Source: Streptomyces sp. NBC_00190
GTDB taxonomy: Bacteria > Actinomycetota > Actinomycetes > Streptomycetales > Streptomycetaceae
Reading direction: 5' to 3'
Assembly: GCF_036203305.1 (NCBI RefSeq)
Contig: NZ_CP108131.1
Span: forward strand, 1,116,001 to 1,180,000
DNA length: 64,000 bases
Shown: piece by piece, positions 24,637-32,886 of the stretch
How the letters are laid out: every line of letters begins with the position of its first letter
Position numbering within the stretch: the first letter of the stretch is position 1
The notes under the pieces: model-generated
Database searches by the model: none
Told to the model about the DNA's origin: nothing
What the model saw: only the letters and a program-made list of their open reading frames with translations
Translations under genes and position numbers: made by a program

Positions 24637-25503
24637 ATGAGCATGCTCGAAGCGCTGGCGGACCGTATCGGCCGCGGCGAGACCGTGGACTTCCGGCCGA
24701 CCGGCGGATCCATGGCGCCCCTGATCCACAGCCGGGATCGCGTGCGGGTCGCGCCGGCCGACCCGGCGCTGGTCGAGGTCGGCGACATCGTCCTGGCCCG
24801 CGTCAGCGGCGCGGTGTACCTGCACCTGGTGTCGGCGGTGGCCGCGCCCCGCCGGCGCGTGCAGATCAGCAACAACCAGGGCCACGTCAACGGCTGGACC
24901 GGCCATGACCGGGTGTTCGGCATCTGCCTGGCCGTGGACGGCGTCCCCCGCCCGGGCGCGGCCGCCAAGGTCCGCCGTCCCGCGACCCGGCCCGTCGCGC
25001 TCGCCACCCGCCGCCTCGACCTGCTCCCGCTGAGCCCCGCGCACGCCGACGAGATGGCCCTCGTACTGGCCGACCCCGCCCTGCACGCCTTCATCGGCGG
25101 CGCACCGCTGTCGCCCGACGGGCTCCGCGCCCGCTACGAGCGGCTGGCCACCGGCTCCCCCGACCCCGAGGTCGTGTGGGCCAACTGGGTACTGCGGCTG
25201 CGCGAGCAGGGAAGGCTGGTCGGCACCGTCCAGGCCACGATCACCCCCGGCCGTGACCGGGCCGAGCTGGCGTGGACCGTCGGCACCGCATGGCAGGGCC
25301 GGGGTTTCGCCGCGGAGGCCGCCCGGGCGCTCGCCGCCTGGCTGACGGAGCTCCCGATCGGCACTCTCGTCGCGCACGTGCACCCGGACCACGCGGCATC
25401 GGCGGCGGTCGCCGCGGCCTGCGGCCTGCGCGCGACCCTGCACCGCCAGGACGGCGAGATCCGCTGGCAGTCCGCCGGCCGCGGCGGCCCCGGCTCGGGG
25501 TGA
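24637..25503 (+). CDS. S24/S26 peptidase-like domain fused to GNAT acetyltransferase
   Basis: The protein has 288 residues. ~1-110 has the LexA/signal-peptidase-like fold: FRPTGGSMAPLIHSRDRVRVAP with the nucleophile-position serine in GSMAP, then VGDIVLARV. At the position where the general-base lysine is expected the sequence reads VYLHLV, with no lysine, so protease activity is doubtful. ~125-280 is a GNAT domain (TRRLDLLPLSPAHADEM, ELAWTVGTAWQGRGFAAEA with the acetyl-CoA-binding Gln/Gly loop, HPDHAASAAVAAACGL). The two domains are usually separate proteins, and the frame here is continuous. Function of the fusion is unknown. Confidence 0.75.
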   Translation: MSMLEALADRIGRGETVDFRPTGGSMAPLIHSRDRVRVAPADPALVEVGDIVLARVSGAVYLHLVSAVAAPRRRVQISNNQGHVNGWTGHDRVFGICLAVDGVPRPGAAAKVRRPATRPVALATRRLDLLPLSPAHADEMALVLADPALHAFIGGAPLSPDGLRARYERLATGSPDPEVVWANWVLRLREQGRLVGTVQATITPGRDRAELAWTVGTAWQGRGFAAEAARALAAWLTELPIGTLVAHVHPDHAASAAVAAACGLRATLHRQDGEIRWQSAGRGGPGSG

Positions 25504-25514
25504 GCCGGCCGGTG

Positions 25515-26531
25515 TCAGCCGTAGCGGGCGGCGAGCGCCGCGACCGTGCCGGCGACGGCCGAGCGCAGCTCGGGCGGGCCGAGGACCTCGGCCTCCGTAC
25601 CCAGCCGGAGCAGGTCGCCGACCGCGACGGCCTCGGACTCCACCGGGAGCCGGATCCGTACCCAGCCCTCCTCGTCGGCCGGACCGGCGTCGGCGAGCGC
25701 CCGTACGCCCGCCGCGCCGAACTGCATCGGCAGCAGCCGCTGCCCGCGGGGCGAGAGGCGCAGCTCGGCGGTCTGCTGGTGGAGCACGGCGTCCAGGCGG
25801 CGGGTGGACTCCTCCCAGTACGCGGCTAGTTCGAAGTCGGCGGGCCGCTCGAAGGCGTCGGGCGAGGCGTCCACCGCCAGGAACCGCGAGACCCGGTACG
25901 TCCGGACGGCGGCCGCGGGGGCCGCGGGGGCCTCTGAGCTCACCGCGTTCCCGGAATGCCCGGCCCGGGCCACGAGGTACCAGATGCCGCCCTTGAGGAC
26001 GAGGCCGAGCGGATGCAGTTCCCGGTGCACCTCGCCGCCCCAGCGGCGGTAGTGGGTGTGCAGGACCCGCTGGTCCCAGACGGCCTCGGCGATCCCCGCG
26101 AGGTGCGGGACGGGGTCGGCGTCGCGGAACCAGGCGGGCGCGTCGAGGTGGAACCGGTCCTGGATCATCCTCGCCCGGCCGGCGAGCGCGGCGGGGAGCG
26201 CGGCCTGGAGCTTCAGCTGGGCGGCAGCCAGCTCGGCGCCGAGGCCGAGTTCCCGCGCGGGGCCGGGTACTCCGGCGAGGAAGAGGGAGCCGGCCTGGGC
26301 GTCGGTGAGGCCGGTGAGGCGGGTCCGGTAGCCGTCCGCCAGCCGGAACCCGCCGGCCGGGCCCCGGTCCGCGAGGACGGGGACTCCGGAGGCGCCGAGG
26401 GCCTCGGCATCCCGGTAGACGGTACGGACGGACACCTCCAGCTCGGCGGCGAGCTCGGGCGCGGTCATCCGGCCGCGGTTCTGGAGCAGCAGGAGCAGGG
26501 AGAGGAGGCGGTCGGCGCGCATGGCAGTCAT
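25515..26531 (-). CDS. YafY-type HTH-WYL transcriptional regulator, second copy
   Basis: The protein has 338 residues. The N-terminal HTH (MRADRLLSLLLLLQNRGRMTAPELAAELEVSVRTVYRDAEAL) is followed by a WYL domain (HPLGLVLKGGIWYLVARAG) and a WCX region (GWVRIRLPVESEAVAVGDLLRLG). It is divergent from the DUF3224 gene at 26642, with a perfect palindrome immediately upstream of its start. The same architecture as the protein at 5752, but the sequences are only distantly alike. It probably represses itself and the divergent gene. Confidence 0.9.
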   Translation of the reverse strand: MTAMRADRLLSLLLLLQNRGRMTAPELAAELEVSVRTVYRDAEALGASGVPVLADRGPAGGFRLADGYRTRLTGLTDAQAGSLFLAGVPGPARELGLGAELAAAQLKLQAALPAALAGRARMIQDRFHLDAPAWFRDADPVPHLAGIAEAVWDQRVLHTHYRRWGGEVHRELHPLGLVLKGGIWYLVARAGHSGNAVSSEAPAAPAAAVRTYRVSRFLAVDASPDAFERPADFELAAYWEESTRRLDAVLHQQTAELRLSPRGQRLLPMQFGAAGVRALADAGPADEEGWVRIRLPVESEAVAVGDLLRLGTEAEVLGPPELRSAVAGTVAALAARYG

Positions 26532-26535
26532 TGTC

Positions 26536-26566
26536 GCCGTACCTGACAGGAGGTGTCAGGTACGGC
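26536..26566. promoter_or_regulatory. Perfect 13-bp inverted repeat, WYL operator
   Basis: GCCGTACCTGACA and its exact complement TGTCAGGTACGGC are separated by GGAGG. It begins five bases upstream of the WYL regulator start, where bound protein would block that gene directly. Confidence 0.75.
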
Positions 26567-26641
26567 TGCCAGCCTGGGGGCACAGACCGATGAACGACCC
26601 GGGCGGGCAAGAACCGCCCGGGCCCCGCCGAGAGGATCACC

Positions 26642-27052
26642 ATGCCCACGCCCGTAGAGACCGGCGGCCGTTTCACCTTCGCCGACTGGCAGGAGAGTCC
26701 CGTCGGCCCCGCGGAGGCCACCCCGCGCCTCGCCCACGCCGAGGTCACCAACTCCTTCAGCGGCGGGGTCGAGGCGGCCCGCACCACCTGCGCCTACACG
26801 ATCGCGTACACCGGGGAGAAGGTCGGCACGTACGCCGGCATGGAACTGCTCTCCGGCAGCGTCGACGGCCGCAAGGGCACCTTCGTCCTGGAGGAGCGCG
26901 GCAGCTTCGACGCGGCCGGCACCGTCTGCCGCTTCGAGGTCGTACCGGGTTCCGGCACCGGCGATCTCGCCGGACTGACGGGCTCCGGAGGGTTCACCTT
27001 CCGGTACGGCGACACGTCCGTGGAGTACACCTTCACGTACGGCATCGCCTGA
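26642..27052 (+). CDS. DUF3224 beta-barrel protein
   Basis: The protein has 136 residues and full family length: GGRFTFADWQESP, then VTNSFSGGVEA, a TYAGMELLSGSVDGRKGTFVLEERG core and a terminal YGDTSVEYTFTYGI strand. DUF3224 proteins form a small lipocalin/allene-oxide-cyclase-like barrel of unknown activity. A ribosome binding site GAGAGGATC precedes the ATG. It is likely the target of the divergent WYL regulator. Confidence 0.88.
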   Translation: MPTPVETGGRFTFADWQESPVGPAEATPRLAHAEVTNSFSGGVEAARTTCAYTIAYTGEKVGTYAGMELLSGSVDGRKGTFVLEERGSFDAAGTVCRFEVVPGSGTGDLAGLTGSGGFTFRYGDTSVEYTFTYGIA

Positions 27053-27059
27053 GGCCCGG

Positions 27060-27104
27060 GCCGTCGGTGGGGCGGACCGGAAACGGCCCGTCCCCGCCGA
27101 CGGC
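27060..27104. terminator. Bidirectional hairpin between convergent genes
   Basis: GCCGTCGG-GGGG-GG and CC-CCCCG-CCGACGGC form a near-perfect stem around CCGGAAACGG in the 75 bases between the DUF3224 stop and the stop of the large secreted protein. Confidence 0.6.
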
Positions 27105-27127
27105 GCTGCCCTACCTCACGGCGTACC

Positions 27128-29860
27128 TCACGGCGCGCCGAAGGTCAGCGTCAGCTGCGGTGTGCCCTCGTTGGCCTGCGCCTCCGAGGACCACAGCCAC
27201 AGCGCGTCCGCACCGGCGCTGCTCAGGGCCAGGCCGTATCCGGTGCCGAGGGCCGCGGCGACGGCCTGGGTGTTCAGCGCCGTGGTGTTCACCGCGGAGC
27301 CGTCCGGGACCCCCGCGAACGCGCCGAGTGCCGGACCGCCCAGGCCGGGGCGGTTGTTGTACGTCGTCCCGCCCTCGGTCCACGGCCCGGCGACCGGGAC
27401 GACCGAGACGGTGTCCGTCGTACCGGCGCCGCTCATCGTGCTCGTCTTCACGCTGAGGGTGGCCGACTTCAGCACCGTGCCCGCGGGCGCGGCGGGCAGG
27501 TCGAAACGGAGGTAGCTCGCGTAGAACGAGGTGCCGCGCACGGCGAGCGAGCTCGACGTGCCGTAGTTGGTGTCGGGCGCGCCCGCGTTGGCGTAGGTGT
27601 CCTCCGCGGCGGCCACCTGCACCACCGAGTCGGCCGGGGCGGTGGCGAGGGCGTAGTGGTTCTGCACCTGCGCCGCGCTCAGGACGGTCGGGTAGACGGC
27701 GGTCTCGTCGAGCCGGCCCGCCCAGTACTCGCTGGTCGGGCGGTCCGGCCAGCCGCCGAGGCTGTCGCCGCCGGCATGCCAGTAGCCCGAGAAGTTCTCG
27801 TGCGTGGTGACGTTCAGGGTGCCCTTCTGCGCGCCGTCCACGTAGAGGGTCATCCCGCCGGGGCCCTGGGTGGCGACGACGTGGTGCCACTTGTCGTCGT
27901 TGTACGCGGCGCTGGTGGTGACGGTGCGGGTCGCGCCGGTGTAGACGCCGTAGACCAGCCGGCCGTCATTGGTCATGTAGATGTGCTTGTCGTACTGATT
28001 GCTGCCGCGGGACTGGTTGTTCCCGAAGCCGAAGAGCTTGCCGCCGCGGGTGGTGTTCGTCTTGAACCAGGTCTCGATGGTGTAGGTGCTGCCCACCGTC
28101 TGGCGCTTGTCCCCGTACACCTGGGTGTCCGTGCCGTTGAAGCCGATCGCCGTGCTCGCGCCGGAGACCGCGCCGGGCGTCTGGCGCAGGGCGGGGGCGT
28201 TCAGGTGCACACCGCTCTGGTTGCCGCCGTCCGAGGAGTCGGCGACGAAGGGCAGGGCGGACTCGTCGTAGCGCCAGTACTGCTGGGCCCCGTCGGCGCG
28301 GACCTGGTTCGGGTAGCCGTCCACCGAGGTCGGGACCGTCACGCTCGCGGTGCCCGACAGGGCGCTGGCGTTGCCCGCCGCGTCGGTCGCCGTCACGCGG
28401 TAGGTGTACGACTGGCCGGGCGTGACGGTGGTGTCGGTCCAGGAGGCCTGCGGGCGCCGGAAGAACAGCGAGTCCGCGGTGACCGTGGCGATCGGCGTGG
28501 CCGCCCCGTTGCGGTAGATCTTGTAGGTGAGCGCGCTGTCGTCGAGGTCGAGGCTGGTGCGCCAGCGCACCTGCGCCTGGCCGGGCTTGAAGCTGACCGC
28601 GCTCGCGACGGGCACGGTGGGCGCGCCGGTGTCCCCGGTGGAGGCGAAGCGCGTCAGGCTCTGCTGCGCCGCGCCGTTGACGGTGGTGAACTCGCCGCCG
28701 ACCCACAGGTACTGGACGCCGCCCTTGGAGCCGACCGTCATCACGCGCGGGCGGATGCCCTCGCCGATGCCGTCGTTGGTGTCGGGGGCCCAGCCCAGCT
28801 TGCCGGTGCCGCTGGTGGGCTGGGCGAGCAGGTGGTGGCGCTGGCCGTCGGGGAACTCGCCGACGCTGGAGCAGTCGTGCGCGTGCGAGGCGCTGTAGAG
28901 CACGTTCTGGTACGGCAGTACGGCCTGCGTGGCGCCCAGGCACGTGTCGCGCCAGCGCTGGTTGAAGTCGCCGAGGCCCAGCGCGATCCGGCCGTCGAAG
29001 ACACCGCCGCCCGTGCCCTCGTTGGCGGTGTAGAAGCCGTTCGCGTCGGTCGCGATGTCCTTGACGACCGAGTTGGTCTCGATGAAGCCGGGATAGGACC
29101 TGGTGAGCGCGCCGCTCGTCGCGTTCACGACGGCCAGCGCGTGCGTGTTCGTACCGTTGACGGTGAAGAAGTCGCCGCCGAGCACCACACTGTTGCCGTC
29201 CGGGGTGACCTCCACGGCGCGGCCGGGCTCGTCCGCGTTGGCGGTGAAGGGCCTGAGCGTCCCGTCGGCCGCGTCGACCGCTGCGAAGCGCTCGCGCTGC
29301 TGGCCGGCGACGCTGAGGAAGTCGCCGCCCGCGTAGACGGTGTCGTCGGTGACGGCGAGGGCCCGTACGGTGGCCGCGAAGGCGGGCCGGAACGCGGGCT
29401 TCACCGTGCAGCTCGCCACGTCGATGGCCGCGAGACTGGAGACGGGGGTGCCGTTGACGGCACCGAAGTAGCCGCCCGCGTACAGGGTCTTCTTGTCGGG
29501 CGAGAGGGTGAGCGCTCGGACGGTGGCGGTGCCGCCGCCGACCGTGAAGGACAGCTCGCAGGAGGTCGGGGCGCCGGTCGCGGCGTCGAGCGCCACGAAG
29601 TTCGCCACCGGCTGCTCGCTGCCGGCGCCGCCCGCGGGCGGGCGTACGGCGGAGAAGGTGCCGCCGACGAAGACCTGGCCGCCCGCCTCGGCGAGGGCCC
29701 AGACCACGCCGTTGGGCTGCCAGGTCGACAGCGCGTCGGCGGTGAACGCGACGGGCGGGGTGATCGCCGCCGCCTGCTGGACGAGGCCGAGGCCCATCCC
29801 TGCGCCGGTTGTGGCCAGGGACAGGGCGAGAGCGGCCGCCAACCCTCTGGATCTACGCAT
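27128..29860 (-). CDS. Large secreted protein: propeller, FnIII, LamG, DNRLRE
   Basis: The protein has 910 residues. A Sec signal peptide starts MRRSRGLAAALALSLATTGAG and ends near AQQAAA. ~40-420 is a repeat region with WALAEAGGQVFVGGTF, VRALTLSPDKKTLYAGGYF and VRALAVTDDTVYAGGDF, i.e. delta-60/propeller-like blades. ~435-530 is a fibronectin type III module (YTYRVTATDAAGNASALSG). ~545-730 is a LamG/concanavalin-like domain (STYTIETWFKTNTTRGGKLFGFGNNQS, KWHHVVATQGPGGMTLYVDG, DETAVYPTVLSAAQVQNHY). ~740-910 is a DNRLRE domain. This is an extracellular, probably carbohydrate- or surface-binding protein with no catalytic module recognised. GGGGGG before the ATG serves as the ribosome binding site. 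Confidence 0.85.
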   Translation of the reverse strand: MRRSRGLAAALALSLATTGAGMGLGLVQQAAAITPPVAFTADALSTWQPNGVVWALAEAGGQVFVGGTFSAVRPPAGGAGSEQPVANFVALDAATGAPTSCELSFTVGGGTATVRALTLSPDKKTLYAGGYFGAVNGTPVSSLAAIDVASCTVKPAFRPAFAATVRALAVTDDTVYAGGDFLSVAGQQRERFAAVDAADGTLRPFTANADEPGRAVEVTPDGNSVVLGGDFFTVNGTNTHALAVVNATSGALTRSYPGFIETNSVVKDIATDANGFYTANEGTGGGVFDGRIALGLGDFNQRWRDTCLGATQAVLPYQNVLYSASHAHDCSSVGEFPDGQRHHLLAQPTSGTGKLGWAPDTNDGIGEGIRPRVMTVGSKGGVQYLWVGGEFTTVNGAAQQSLTRFASTGDTGAPTVPVASAVSFKPGQAQVRWRTSLDLDDSALTYKIYRNGAATPIATVTADSLFFRRPQASWTDTTVTPGQSYTYRVTATDAAGNASALSGTASVTVPTSVDGYPNQVRADGAQQYWRYDESALPFVADSSDGGNQSGVHLNAPALRQTPGAVSGASTAIGFNGTDTQVYGDKRQTVGSTYTIETWFKTNTTRGGKLFGFGNNQSRGSNQYDKHIYMTNDGRLVYGVYTGATRTVTTSAAYNDDKWHHVVATQGPGGMTLYVDGAQKGTLNVTTHENFSGYWHAGGDSLGGWPDRPTSEYWAGRLDETAVYPTVLSAAQVQNHYALATAPADSVVQVAAAEDTYANAGAPDTNYGTSSSLAVRGTSFYASYLRFDLPAAPAGTVLKSATLSVKTSTMSGAGTTDTVSVVPVAGPWTEGGTTYNNRPGLGGPALGAFAGVPDGSAVNTTALNTQAVAAALGTGYGLALSSAGADALWLWSSEAQANEGTPQLTLTFGAP

Positions 29861-30195
29861 GAACCCCCCAGTTCGAGTGCCGTGTGGCCGTATCGGGCGC
29901 GGCCGGGTGAGCCATGGCCGGAAACAGCCGAACAGCCGTCCGCCAGCCATGCGTACGGGCGCACCTTAGGGTGAATCCGCACTCCGTTCACCCCACTTGA
30001 CACATCGGATGCCAAACCGCACCGCGCCCACGCGAAGGCGGGCGGGGAGGGTCGGGCGGCGGCGGTGAGCCAGCCGGAACCTGTCGGCCACGACCCGTTC
30101 ACACAGGGTCACCCTGGCAAAACCGCCCCGCGCGGCGCCGCGCCCCTCTACGGTGCCCTGGGGGGACGGGCACGGCACTGGAGGATGGGGCGGGG
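29861..30195. other. 335-base intergenic region with a GGGTGAA/TTCACCC inverted repeat
   Basis: This is the divergent upstream region of the large secreted protein and the small gene at 30196. GGGTGAA at 29969 and TTCACCC at 29987 form an inverted repeat with an 11-base spacer. A TTGACA at 29997-30002 is a good plus-strand -35 but no matching -10 follows. I see no open frame with credible coding bias here. Confidence 0.4.
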
Positions 30196-30498
30196 ATGGA
30201 CGAAGAAGAGGACATGCGGCTGGCGAGGATGACGCCGGAGATCTCCCGCCGCACGCTCGCCATGCTGCGCGGTCTCGCGGGCCTCGAACCCCCCGAGCAG
30301 GTGCCGGAGGACGCGATGGTCGTGGCCGACGCGATCCTCGCCGACTACGGCACCGACGGGCTCCGGGTACTGGCGATGACGCTGTCGGCCTGGGCGACGG
30401 CGCAGATCGAGAACGTCGCCGAGCTGAGCGGGCGCAGCAACGAGGCGGTGCTGGACGCCATGGAACTGGCCTGCCTGGAGGCGAACGCCGACGAATAG
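30196..30498 (+). CDS. Small helical protein, conserved hypothetical
   Basis: The protein has 100 residues, acidic and entirely helical in appearance: an N-terminal MDEEEDMRLARMTPEISRRTLAMLRGLAG, then DAMVVADAILADYG and a C-terminal TAQIENVAELSGRSNEAVLDAMELA. No signal peptide or motif. The family is unknown to me. It is followed after 159 bases by the cyclic-nucleotide-binding protein on the same strand. Confidence 0.6.
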   Translation: MDEEEDMRLARMTPEISRRTLAMLRGLAGLEPPEQVPEDAMVVADAILADYGTDGLRVLAMTLSAWATAQIENVAELSGRSNEAVLDAMELACLEANADE

Positions 30499-30657
30499 AC
30501 GGGGCCGCCGGGACGGGCGGGGACGTGCGGGGCGTACCGGGACCGGGCGGACGGGGCCGGTCCGCAAGAAGCCCTGTCCGTTGCGGTCTCGATGGCGCGC
30601 ATGTCGGCGACACTGGGGGTAGCAGTGCGCCGCGGGGGGTCGTGATCGGAGGCCGTC

Positions 30658-31119
30658 GTGAGCACACCTTCCCCCGTCCGGATGGCTGCCGTGCTGTCCG
30701 CCGAGCATCGTGGCCGACTGATGGCCCAGGCCCGCGAGGTCAATTTCCCCGAAGGCGCCCGGATCTTCGCCGAAGGCTCCGTGGCGGAGTCCTTCTGGAT
30801 CGTGCGCTCCGGCACGGTGACCCTGCAGATCCCCGTGCCCGGCGGCCGCAGGCCCACGCCCGTGGAGAACCTCGGCCCCGGTGAGCTGGTGGGCTGGTCG
30901 TGGCTGTTCCCGCCGTACGTGTGGCAGCTGAGCGCCGAGGCGATGACGCCGGTGCGGGCGTACGAGTTCGACGGCACGCGCGTGCGGCTGCTCATGGACG
31001 CCGACCCCGCCTTCGGATCCGCGATCGGCCACTGGGTCGGGCGCGTCCTCGCCATTCGGCTGCAGCAGACCCGCACCCGTCTCCTCGACCTCTACGCCCC
31101 GCGCGCCTCGGCGCGCTAG
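30658..31119 (+). CDS. Stand-alone cyclic-nucleotide-binding domain protein
   Basis: The protein has 153 residues, consisting of a single cNMP-binding beta-roll: REVNFPEGARIFAEGSVAESFWIVRSGTVTL, then ENLGPGELVGWSWLFPPYVWQLSAEAMTPVRAYEFDG. There is no DNA-binding HTH, so it is not a Crp/Fnr regulator. It is probably a sensor or partner subunit. The phosphate-binding cassette is atypical (GELVGWSWL in place of GE(L/I)AL), so cAMP binding is uncertain. GTG start, with GGAGG seven bases upstream. Confidence 0.82.
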   Translation: MSTPSPVRMAAVLSAEHRGRLMAQAREVNFPEGARIFAEGSVAESFWIVRSGTVTLQIPVPGGRRPTPVENLGPGELVGWSWLFPPYVWQLSAEAMTPVRAYEFDGTRVRLLMDADPAFGSAIGHWVGRVLAIRLQQTRTRLLDLYAPRASAR

Positions 31120-31144
31120 GCCCGTCCGGGCCTAGCGCGCCGAG
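31107..31144 (+). terminator. Long perfect hairpin overlapping the stop codon
   Basis: CTCGGCGCGCTAGGCCCG and its exact complement are separated by only two bases. The TAG stop of the cyclic-nucleotide-binding gene lies inside the left arm. The 302 bases from here to the inhibitor gene hold this hairpin and the inhibitor's leader, and no other gene. Confidence 0.75.
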
Positions 31145-31421
31145 GGCGCCCCACGGGATCACCATGCCGCTGCGGACGCCCAGCGGGGGTCCCGGACGGC
31201 CTCCGGGGCCTTTCGCAAAGGTTTCACGCGTGTCTCCCGGCCATTGTTCAGCCGATTCGGCGGCCTGCTCCCGCACAGGTCAGGCCCTGTCACACCGCTG
31301 CGGTCTGCAGTCATCCGTACACGATCGGTGACGAAAAATGGGGGTCCGAACGGGCGTTCACGGCCCGCGTCGGCAAGACTCTGTCCGCTATCCGAAACAA
31401 CAACCCAAGGGAGTGTTCGAA

Positions 31422-31865
31422 ATGCGGTCCATCACCAGGGGTCTCGGGCTCGGTTCCGCCGCCATGGCGCTCACCGCGCTCACTGCGCTGGCCTGGCCGG
31501 GGACGGCCGGAGCCGCTCCTTCCGGCGCGGAAAGCCTCTACGCCCCGTCCGCGCTCGTGCTCGGGGTGACCGCCGGAGACGACGCCGCGACCGGTACCGT
31601 ACTGCGCGCGGTGACGCTGGTCTGCGCGCCGACGCCGGGCGGGACGCACCCGAACCCGGCCGGCGCGTGCGCCGAATTACGTGCGAACGCGGCACGGCTC
31701 GACGTCCTCGCGGCGCCCGGGCCCGACACGGCGTGTACCAGGGAGTGGAACCCCATGACGGTCACGGCCGACGGGGTGTGGCAGGGCCGTCGGCTGAACT
31801 ACGACCACACCTTCGGCAACCCGTGCGGTCTGCGCAGCGCCAACGGCGTCCTGTTCGGCTTCTGA
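31422..31865 (+). CDS. ssi: Streptomyces subtilisin inhibitor (SSI) family protein
   Basis: The protein has 147 residues including a signal peptide (MRSITRGLGLGSAAMALTALTALAWPGTAGA). The mature part is a full SSI: SLYAPSALVLGVT, LRAVTLVCAPTPGGTHPNPAGACAEL, ACTREWNPMTVTADGVWQGRRL and a phenylalanine-terminated C-terminus. Four cysteines form the two conserved disulfides. Aligned to SSI, the reactive-site P1 residue in the CTREW segment is arginine, which points to trypsin-like proteases rather than subtilisin. It is secreted and controls extracellular proteases. The ribosome binding site AAGGGAG precedes the ATG. Confidence 0.92.
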   Translation: MRSITRGLGLGSAAMALTALTALAWPGTAGAAPSGAESLYAPSALVLGVTAGDDAATGTVLRAVTLVCAPTPGGTHPNPAGACAELRANAARLDVLAAPGPDTACTREWNPMTVTADGVWQGRRLNYDHTFGNPCGLRSANGVLFGF

Positions 31866-31939
31866 CGCACGCTCAGCGCAGTGCGGTGACCGGCCGGGCG
31901 GCACGTCGACAGCCGCCCGGCCGCGGTCACCTCGCGGGG

Positions 31940-32797
31940 TCAGCCCAGTTCGAGGCTGGTGACCCCGTAGATCCCGGCCAGTTCCACCTCGGGGGCCGGG
32001 CCGGTGTACATCCTTGCGGTCTCGAAGGTGGGGACCAGCCCGAGGCCCTCGAAGAGGGCGATGCCTTCCGGGTTCGCGTCCGGCACGTCCACGGAGACCA
32101 GACCGCCCGGCGCGTGCTCGGCGAGCCGCCGCAGCAAGGTGGCGGCGACGCCGGGGGTGGCCGCGTAGAGGGGGCCGATACGGAAGGCTCCGCTGCACGG
32201 CCGGATGACGCCGATCCCCTCGATCCGGCCGCCCCGGACGGCGGCCAGCGCCGTCCGGCCCGGCAGAGCGGTCCAGGCGGAGAGGAAGGCGTCGCGCGCT
32301 TCGGGGAAGAACCGGCGGTCGTAGGCCGCGAGTTGCCCGAAGGGCAGCGCGGCCGCGTCGACCACGTCGACCCCGGCGCCCTCACCGGCGCCCTCACCAG
32401 CACCCTGCGGGACACCTTCGTGGCGGACGTTGTTCCAGGCATGACGGAAACCGGACTTACGGTAGTTGTCCTGCTGCTCGACGACCCCGTCCAGCCCGAT
32501 GAGCCGCCCGTCCAGCCGCTCCATCGCGGCATGCCAGAGCCTGATGCCGTACCCCTGCCCGCGAAAGGCGGGCCGGGCGATGTAGAAGCCGATGAATCCG
32601 AAGCCCTCGCCGTAGCGGACCGCTGAGACGCAGGCCACCGGCTCGCCGTCGAGCCGGCCGACGAGGAAGCCCTCCGGGTCGGCGACCGCGAAGGCGAACC
32701 GGTCGGTGTCTCCCGGGTTCCAGCCCTCCGCGTCCGCCCAGCCGCGGATCATCTCCATGTCGGCGGCGCTCGCGCCGGTGATCTCGAATCCCGTCAT
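31940..32797 (-). CDS. Tandem GNAT acetyltransferase
   Basis: The protein has 285 residues. The first GNAT domain (~1-130) has FIGFYIARPAFRGQGYGIRLWHAAMERL, with the R-G-Q-G-Y-G acetyl-CoA loop. A Gly/Ala/Glu repeat (GAGEGAGEGAG) acts as hinge, and a second, more degenerate GNAT half (~150-285) follows with VSVDVPDANPEGIALFEGLGL. This fits the DUF1248/YitH-type tandem acetyltransferases. The acceptor is unknown. The preferred ATG (MTGFEITGAS) lies 18 codons inside an upstream in-frame GTG. Confidence 0.85.
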   Translation of the reverse strand: MTGFEITGASAADMEMIRGWADAEGWNPGDTDRFAFAVADPEGFLVGRLDGEPVACVSAVRYGEGFGFIGFYIARPAFRGQGYGIRLWHAAMERLDGRLIGLDGVVEQQDNYRKSGFRHAWNNVRHEGVPQGAGEGAGEGAGVDVVDAAALPFGQLAAYDRRFFPEARDAFLSAWTALPGRTALAAVRGGRIEGIGVIRPCSGAFRIGPLYAATPGVAATLLRRLAEHAPGGLVSVDVPDANPEGIALFEGLGLVPTFETARMYTGPAPEVELAGIYGVTSLELG

Positions 32798-32886
32798 GCC
32801 CGGTGTTGTACCAGACGGCCGAAGGACGTGCAGCAGGGCCTGATGAGCCACCGGGAGCCGGCGCCCGGCCGCGGCGCGCGGGGGTC

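Noticed and set aside
27656..29974. A 772-codon plus-strand frame opposite the large secreted protein
   Set aside because: It is a low-complexity Gly/Val/Arg/Asp shadow of a gene with an obvious signal peptide and named domains on the minus strand.
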